From Portulaca oleracea (lineage: Eukaryota > Streptophyta > Magnoliopsida > Caryophyllales > Portulacaceae): a stretch of 64,000 nucleotides of DNA. This document shows positions 58,161-64,000 of the stretch, in pieces. The stretch is taken from positions 20,031,594 to 20,095,593 of the forward strand of contig CM055881.1 of NCBI GenBank assembly GCA_029582165.1, given 5' to 3'. The notes beneath the pieces were generated by a model, which made no database searches, was not told the origin of the DNA, and saw nothing but the letters and a program-made list of their open reading frames with translations. The stretch's first letter is position 1. Each line of letters starts with the position of its first letter. The translations under genes and the position numbers were made by a program.

Positions 58161-58981
58161 TGTTAGGTTTTATGTTATCTATTTCCTAAACAGATACAGA
58201 TTAATTGGCGGAATATTCATAACAATTATAAATAATTAATCACAACAATTGCAGAGGCTTTAGTAATTATACCTGATCGCTAATTCCGGCTGAAGAAGAG
58301 GTTGACCTTCCAGATTCCAACGCTGAAATCCTCTACTGAAAAGTCCACATAACACTCCAGCAACCCGATTGCTAGATTGACTCGATCGAGACGAATCTCA
58401 ATCTCAGATGTATGTGAGAATGTTTCGGGAAACAGAGAGAGGAACTCAGGAAGTCATCCTGGTATCTCTCTAAGAGTCTCAGGCAGTTGGTGTGGAATAA
58501 TCTCTCCCACAGACCCCTTTATATAGTGTTTAGAAAACCTAGGGAGAGGGTTCAAAACCCTAAAGGACCGACTTAAAGCAACAGCGCGCTTCTTAGGCGC
58601 AACACAGTCCGTATTGAAATAACACGGTCCGTGTTGGACTCCAGAAGGTCCATTAACTCGGCCCATGGACACCACAGACAGTGGTGTCCCAAACGGACCA
58701 TGTTGGGTCAACACGGTCCGTGTTGAACCCAGTTCGGTCCGTGCTGGGCTGATTTCTCACAGAAATCAGTTCCCAACTTTTCTAAACGTAATACAATATC
58801 ACTTAGGTTACATACATTGTTCCAAGGCACTGACTTGTATGACCCAGTAGGACCAAATAATATAGTTGTAATTAAACATATTTAATTACTAATTATAGAG
58901 GTCTCTAGCAAGACATATAATTAGTATATTACTTTGGTTTAATCTCTGTGTATATCGAACATTGTCGGGACATTCCCAACA
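58161..58981 (-). repeat. 5' LTR of the copia element
   Basis: 821 bp, TGTTAGG at one edge and CCCAACA at the other. On the element strand the palindrome array (about 58745-58601) is followed about 75 bp downstream by TATATAAAGG (about 58526-58517), as expected for U3. Several palindromes carry substitutions compared with the 3' LTR. Confidence 0.92.
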
Positions 58982-59539
58982 TAAAGGTCAGAGATATTGT
59001 TGTCCAATAGTAAATGTTGGTATACTACAATCCAATACCCCCAAAGGTCAATATATTACCATCCAAAACCCCATAATAATAATAGTAATACGAAACTTAA
59101 TAATAATAACACGAACCTTGAGAATAATAATACGAAACTTAATAACTTATGAAAACTTAATAATAATAATACGAAACTCGATAATAATAATAATACAAAA
59201 CTTAATAACTTATGAAAACTTAATAATAATAATAATAATAACAAAAGAAAAGAGGGATTAGGTTTATACAAAAATAGGGTGGTGTTGGGCTGTGTCGGGG
59301 TGGGTGGTTGGAATTCACGGTTCTGGGCAGAAACAAGGGGTTCAGGGGTGAGTTTTGTGGCGTTCTAGGCAGCAGAACAGACCGGCGGGGGTGTGATGGT
59401 GGTCGGAAAAAGGCGGGGATGGTGGTTTCCGATAGAATGAGGGTGGAAGCCTGGAAGGAGGATGGTTTGAGGTTGGTGATGGCGTTTGGTGGTGGTCCAA
59501 GGTGAGGTTGTGTGTCGGGTGTTTGAGCAGCAGCAGTAG

Positions 59540-59550
59540 CAAGATAATAT

Positions 59551-59590
<40 letters not shown>
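59540..59590 (+). repeat. (GA)n microsatellite beside a GC-rich LTR block
   Basis: About 40 bp of GA next to a GC-rich block (59260-59540). Equivalent GC blocks with GA-rich right flanks occur in the related LTRs at 9010-9245 and 34840-35200. On the element strand this is a pyrimidine run followed by a GC-rich segment, a leader-like layout. Confidence 0.7.
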
Positions 59591-60104
59591 TGATAGGAGG
59601 GAGGGGACGTTGCATGGGAGGATAATATTACCCAACAGTTAAATAGAGAAGGGAAGAGAGAGGGAGAGGGGGGAAAGGTGTGCAATTGGGGGGAAAATCA
59701 TCTGATTTAAAAACCAAATGGAGGGAATTAGGGTAAATTAGGGGGAAAATTAGGGGGGAAAATTTGTAAAAAAAAACCTAGATTTATTTTAACACATCTC
59801 ATAAAAACTCTCTCCTAAAAACAACACTTTTTCTAAAACAGATCCTATAAACTGATCCTAATAAAATTAATCGATAACCGAAAATTTCTTAACTGATATT
59901 TTTCAGTTACTAAAAATTCCAAGTAACCCACTTGCGACCCTAAAGCTCCATGTGAAAACTTATATATATTTAACAGAAAGAAAACACACGTCGAATAATT
60001 TAACGGTAAACATAATGACTTTTTTCGGGGTTTTACATCATTACCTTCTTCAAAAAAAGTTTCGTCCTCGAAACTCAACATTTCACAAGCATAGGAGCGA
60101 AAAC

Positions 60105-61437
60105 TTAATCATATTGTAACTTTTGAGGGAAAGAGAGACGAGTACCAGGTGCATCGTCGTCCAAATTTTCTTCCTCCTTGCCTCGCATTATGTACACTCG
60201 GCCTCCTTGATTGCGCGGTGCTTGATATTGCTGACGAGGTGGGTGTTGATTAGGTGGTCTGTCACGATTGGCCTGGTTGCCATTGGAGCCATCCTGATTC
60301 AGGTGTTGTTGCCTTGGGTTCCTATTGTAGCCTCCTCGATCCTGGTATGTTGAGGGTGGGGCTCCTTGATCGTGAGTCCTTTCATGGTTGGATCCTTCTG
60401 GTGCTGGAAGAGGGCAGTCTCTTACCATATGACGCGGGCTGCCACACCGGTAGCAGCTTACCTTTAGGTTATTCCTGCACTCTCTGGCGATATGGCCCGG
60501 CCTGCCACAAGCTCTACAAAACAACCCAGGTGGTGGTGCTTGGTTACTCTGCCAGTTGTTGTGGTGGCTTCTCTTGTCAGGGTATATTGGAGTATGATCA
60601 GAGCGGGAAGGTTCCTTCCTCTTGTTGCTTTGCTTGTTCAGATGTGCCTCCCAGGCTACAGCTACTCTCTCAATGTTGATGGCCACGTCCAACATCTCCT
60701 GGTACGATGTGAACGTGCGTGCTGACATACGATCTTGAATGTCAAAACTCAGACCACACTCGAAACGATTCATCTTCAAAACTTCGTTAGCCACGTATGC
60801 CGAAGCGAAGCGGGAAAATTCCGAGAACTTGGCAGCGTATTCCAACACGCTGTTCTTTCCTTGTTCCAATTCTAGAAATTCTTTCTCTTTAGCCTTTTGG
60901 AGCGACATAGGGTAAAGGCGATTTTTCAGCATCTCCTTGAACCGGTTCCAGTTGAACCCAGGTTCATTCTGTCGTTCTTCACACCCATCCACCATAAGTC
61001 AGCCTCTCATGTCAGGTGATAGGTTGCGAATCCAACTTTCCGCTCCTCAGGGCATGGAAGAGCGTCGAATTTCTTTTCAATGTCGCGTATCCACTCTTCA
61101 AACACCTTGGGGTCAGCTTCCCAAGAGTAGGCGGGAGGGTTGAGGCTGTTGAATTCCTTGAATAAAGAGGCATTGTTGTCCCTCCTCGAATCGCCTATTT
61201 GCTCCGACATTCGTTGAAGGTGCTCGGTTTGCCAAGTCATCTTCTCCATTATCATAAGTTGTGCCATATCGGGGGCTATCACCGGGGTGTCCTCTCTATT
61301 CGTGGCGGATCGAGTAGCCTGTGCTGCTCGTGGAGCTGCTGTCTCTTAGAGTTCTGCAAACCGTTGTCTCAGCTTATCGCTAGTTGGGATAGGCCTACCT
61401 TGAGGCCCTTTAGTTCTGGTCCCATCGTCTTGAGTCA
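60105..61437 (-). pseudogene. gag of the gag-only element, nearly complete
   Basis: Starts MTQDDGTRTKGPQGRPIP at 61437. The capsid follows (LNPPAYSWEADPKVFEEWI, FATYHLT, EADLWWMGV, FKEMLKNRLYPMSLQKAK, FSEFSRFASAYVANE), then two intact zinc knuckles (CRACGRPGHIARECR and CYRCGSPRHMVRDC) and a Q/N/R-rich tail. It ends at 60105, next to the 3' LTR. Defects are a stop at about 61348, a stop at about 61009 and a frameshift near 60970. The 296-residue part from 60995 is open. Gag forms particles; this one has no protease or RT behind it. Frames on the + strand here are shadows. Confidence 0.88.
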
Positions 61438-61682
61438 TCCTGGAGTCAGAACAATTCGCCTTATCCAGCTCTTACAAATGAGTTTCTACCCTAGTAATTC
61501 GAGCATAACAAAACGTTCACAGGGCTACTTGATAACAACATATTAGGTAAGCACTTAAACACATAAACAATTAGGGAGCAAAATATATTCCAGTCCCCAT
61601 CCTACACTCACACTCCACACGTAGCATCCTAAGCTCTAACTAAAACCTAATAGACACTTAGGAGCTACCTGGTCGTAACCCA

Positions 61683-61696
61683 GAGCTCTGATACCA
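61683..61696 (-). other. tRNA-iMet primer-binding site
   Basis: On the - strand tggtatcagagctc; the first 12 bases match the initiator-tRNA primer motif. Three bases separate it from the LTR edge at 61700. Confidence 0.9.
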
Positions 61697-61699
61697 TTC

Positions 61700-63826
61700 T
61701 GTAACGCCCCAGAAATTCAATTATGGAAACGTCAAAGTCAAACTAACGTTAACAGCGAAAGATTCATTTTTTTTCTTTTTATTAACTTGGGCGTTACTGT
61801 CGTACCTCCGAAGAGATACAAGGCAAGAATAGAGATCAACATAACAAACTACGAACTTCAACTTAATCAAACAAAAATAACTTCGAATTCTAGAATAACA
61901 TAAACTCAACATTAACTAAACTTCAAGTCTGAACATAAACTAAACTTTATTCTCAAAACGTCTAACTCCAACGTCCTCAATTTTAGATCCCGTTCCCATC
62001 ACATAATTGATCTTCACCTGAAAACAAAACATTCACAACATGAGGGGGAAACCTCAATAATTCTACCCCTAATTGTCAAAACAGTTTAAAGATCATTTCA
62101 ATTGATTTAGGGGAGGAGAACAAGTCAAACCTTTTCACAACTCATTTGAATCCCAACTCGAAATAACCAGAGTTCAAAATAACCAGAGATCAGAAATACC
62201 AAACTTAGAAAACAAAAGTATAAGCTTTCAACTCAGAAAAACACAACGTTCCAAAAATCTCAATTGACTTTTCAAACTCAGAATCAGACATCAGAATTCA
62301 GAAATCACAAATCAGAAATCAGAAATAAGAAACAGAGTAACCCTTTCCTCAGAAAACAATCAAAATTTTATTATGCGGGCGAGATTTGCCTATCCCCAGA
62401 ATATCAGAACTCGTAATCGAATCGATCTCGATCCTCGTAATCGAATATGGATGGCCACCCTAAATGTAATCAATCTCAAAAATATATATCGGGACTCCCC
62501 GATCTCTTGATAACTACACTGCAGGAACAGATCCTGGTCTTTGGATCGTTACCCGCAACCCGTTTATGTTTTCACTTTGATTATTAGCATCTTATGAAGT
62601 TCAGACGTCAGACTTTAAACAAAACCTCACCCCGTTTCCAAAACCAACAGAATAAAACTCAGAGTTTAAAAGATTGTCACATTTTACTCAAATCAGAAAA
62701 GAATTCACAGACATCCAAAACAGACAGTCCGACTTTACAGAAAATCTCCTACGAGATGCACGCTTCATAAAACATATTAAAATCACAAAACAGACAAAAG
62801 AGCATCCCAATGGGGATTCGGAGATAGATATTACCTGAACAACTTTTCTTTATTGCAACACTTACACACGGGAGCTAACTATCGCGTTGTCTCGCTCGGA
62901 CCTATAATTCGAATAAAAATTTCTAAAATTAATAATCTCTACGATAATTAGTTACGCACGAATCCTACCCTACCCCCAACCTTATCACTCTCTCATTAGT
63001 TAGTAATATATGTAATGAGCATAACTATCAGGAAAACACGAACATCACAACACACCTTTTCTAAAAGAATATTAATGAAATCGATACGGCACGTTTAAAG
63101 TAATAAACGATATTGCCACGACCTTAATAACATTAAAGTAAGGTCTTGATCTTAACTCATATAACAACATAACAACTTGAAAACTTTATAATACTAATAA
63201 CATGAAACTTTAGAATAATCACATGAAACACTATAATAATAACATGAACCTTTAAAATAATAACATGAAACTAATAACATAAACTTTATAATAATAACAT
63301 GAAACTTTAAAATAAAATCATGAAACTAATAATAATAATAACATGAACCTTTAAAATAATATGGAAACCTAAGAATGTCATGGAAACTCAATAATAATAC
63401 AATAACTTAATAATAACTTGGAACTTAGTAATAATAATAATGTGAAACTTAATAATAACTTATGAAAACTTAATAATAATAATACGAAAATAACTTATGA
63501 AAACTTAATAATAATAATAATAATACGAAACTTAATAATAATTATATGAAACTTAATAACTTATGAAAACTTAACAATAATAATACGAAACTTAATAATA
63601 ATAACACGAAATTTAATAATAATATGAAACTTAATAACTTATGAAAACTTAATAATAATTAATAATATGAAACTCAATAATAATAATACAAAACTTAATA
63701 ACTTATGAAAACTTAATAATAATAATAATAATAATAATAATACGAAACTTAATAATAATAATACGAAACTTAATAAATTATGAAAACTTAATAATAATAA
63801 TATGAAACTTAATCACTTATGAAAGC

Positions 63827-63866
<40 letters not shown>

Positions 63867-64000
63867 CAAAAGAAAAGAGGGATTAGGTTTATATAAAAAT
63901 AGGGTGGTGTCGGGCTGCATCGGGGTGGTTGGAATTCACGGTTCTGGGCAGAAACAAGGGGTTCGGGGGTGAATCTTGTGGCGTTCTAGGCGGCGGAACG
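61700..64000 (-). repeat. 5' LTR of the gag-only element (cut by window end)
   Basis: Begins TGTAACGCCCC on the + strand and is collinear with the invaded left LTR to the window end. By comparison about 0.65 kb remains outside. Contains the single-copy gaacagatcctggtct phrase at about 62525, short cagaaatcagaaat repeats at about 62280-62335 and the TAA minisatellite (63180-63865). Confidence 0.88.
63180..63865. repeat. TAA-rich minisatellite in the 5' LTR
   Basis: Irregular array of acttaataataataat, acgaaacttaata and acttatgaaaactt units, about 690 bp. Longer and more regular near 63480-63865 than its counterpart in the other LTR, showing continuing expansion after insertion. Confidence 0.85.

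Larger units (their letters stand above)
50270..58981 (-). mobile_element. Ty1/copia retrotransposon, full-length but degenerate
   Basis: 8,712 bp with the 5-bp duplication TAAAG (50265-50269 and 58982-58986). LTRs are 50270-51127 and 58161-58981. iMet primer site 58144-58159 and a purine tract (aagtgggagat on the - strand, about 51128-51138). Order from right to left: primer, long AT-rich leader with repeats, decayed gag region, gag-pre-integrase and integrase, RT, 3' noncoding. The IN-before-RT order proves copia. All coding parts are broken. It lies in one arm of the family 3 foldback. Confidence 0.92.
49402..59072. mobile_element. Foldback MITE, family 3, host to two nested elements
   Basis: The arms are 49402 to about 49565 and, inverted, about 50187-50264 plus 58987-59072. 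Each arm starts with three subrepeats; on the left, TATTGGA begins at 49405, 49436 and 49464. Without the copia element and the Harbinger MITE it is about 547 bp. It sits in a TAA microsatellite, so the target duplication cannot be read. The shared caatattgtagtcca-like wording continues inward as cctttatacataggtaatat. Confidence 0.85.
46812..60037 (-). repeat. 3' LTR of the gag-only element, heavily invaded
   Basis: Collinear with 61700-64000: the starts share aattcaattatggaaacgtc, and the segments 47629-49400 and 59075-60037 continue the match. Insertions are a hAT-like element (46945-47620) and a foldback (49402-59072) that carries further elements. The first bases are decayed (tgaaatgctcc against tgtaacgcccc). 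The element-strand start reads TGTAAAACCCCG. Confidence 0.85.
46812..64000 (-). mobile_element. Gag-only LTR retrotransposon (TR-GAG-like), right end outside the window
   Basis: On the - strand: 5' LTR (from beyond 64000 to 61700), iMet primer site (61696-61683), gag (61437-60105), purine-rich tract (about 60055-60038), 3' LTR (60037-46812, with nested insertions). The interior is only 1.66 kb and gag runs straight into the 3' end with no protease, RT or integrase. Net LTR length is about 2.9 kb. Non-autonomous elements keeping only gag are known in plants as TR-GAG. The host and partner elements are not visible here. Confidence 0.85.

Noticed and set aside
60254..60679. 141-aa + strand frame
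   Set aside because: Shadow of the gag frame on the - strand, which has zinc knuckles and capsid motifs.

Overview
The window is nuclear DNA of a flowering plant, most likely a eudicot. It is AT-rich, has GT-AG introns, and is packed with degraded Ty3/gypsy and Ty1/copia LTR retrotransposons, MITEs and microsatellites. I could not name the species. I recognise one host gene: a p24-delta (emp24/gp25L/p24, GOLD-domain) cargo receptor on the + strand, four exons between 13220 and 29178, predicted 221 aa. Its first intron is about 14 kb and consists largely of nested transposons. Everything else recognisable is transposon-derived, and no other intact protein-coding gene is convincing.

Layout. 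1-2178: gag, protease and RT remnants of a + strand Ty3/gypsy element. They end abruptly against a - strand Tat/Athila-like gypsy element (2155-8990: integrase zinc finger, RNase H, RT, protease, gag, tRNA-Asp primer site, LTR). 8990-12106: three further LTR pieces. 13062-29178: the p24 gene. Intron 1 holds a coding-free LTR element (14375-18236), two foldback MITEs, a 4.36-kb internally deleted gypsy element with exact target-site duplication (20769-25130), a copia gag remnant and a hAT-like element. 29700-36462: MITEs, an LTR piece and a 5-kb solo LTR that itself carries two Harbinger-like MITEs. 36735-42905: a Tat/Athila-like ORF and LTR, then an LTR with gag of another gypsy element. 42906-46509: AT-rich DNA with MITEs. 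46812-64000: a non-autonomous gag-only LTR element. Its left LTR was invaded by a hAT element and by a foldback MITE, and the foldback was in turn invaded by a Harbinger MITE and an 8.7-kb copia element.

The most interesting signals are architectural. (1) Four unrelated LTR families carry arrays of short palindromes built on CACG/CGTG-like half-sites. Repeats lie mostly 20-21 bp apart, sometimes 30-31 or 50, and in three families the array sits about 60-75 bp upstream of a TATA box. (2) Three unrelated foldback MITE families each carry three direct subrepeats per arm spaced 28-31 bp. (3) A gag-only LTR element has lost all of pol. (4) The nesting order can be read from target-site duplications, and one MITE has an unoccupied copy of its own insertion site preserved next to it. 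All boundaries come from reading the sequence by eye; family names below domain level are tentative.
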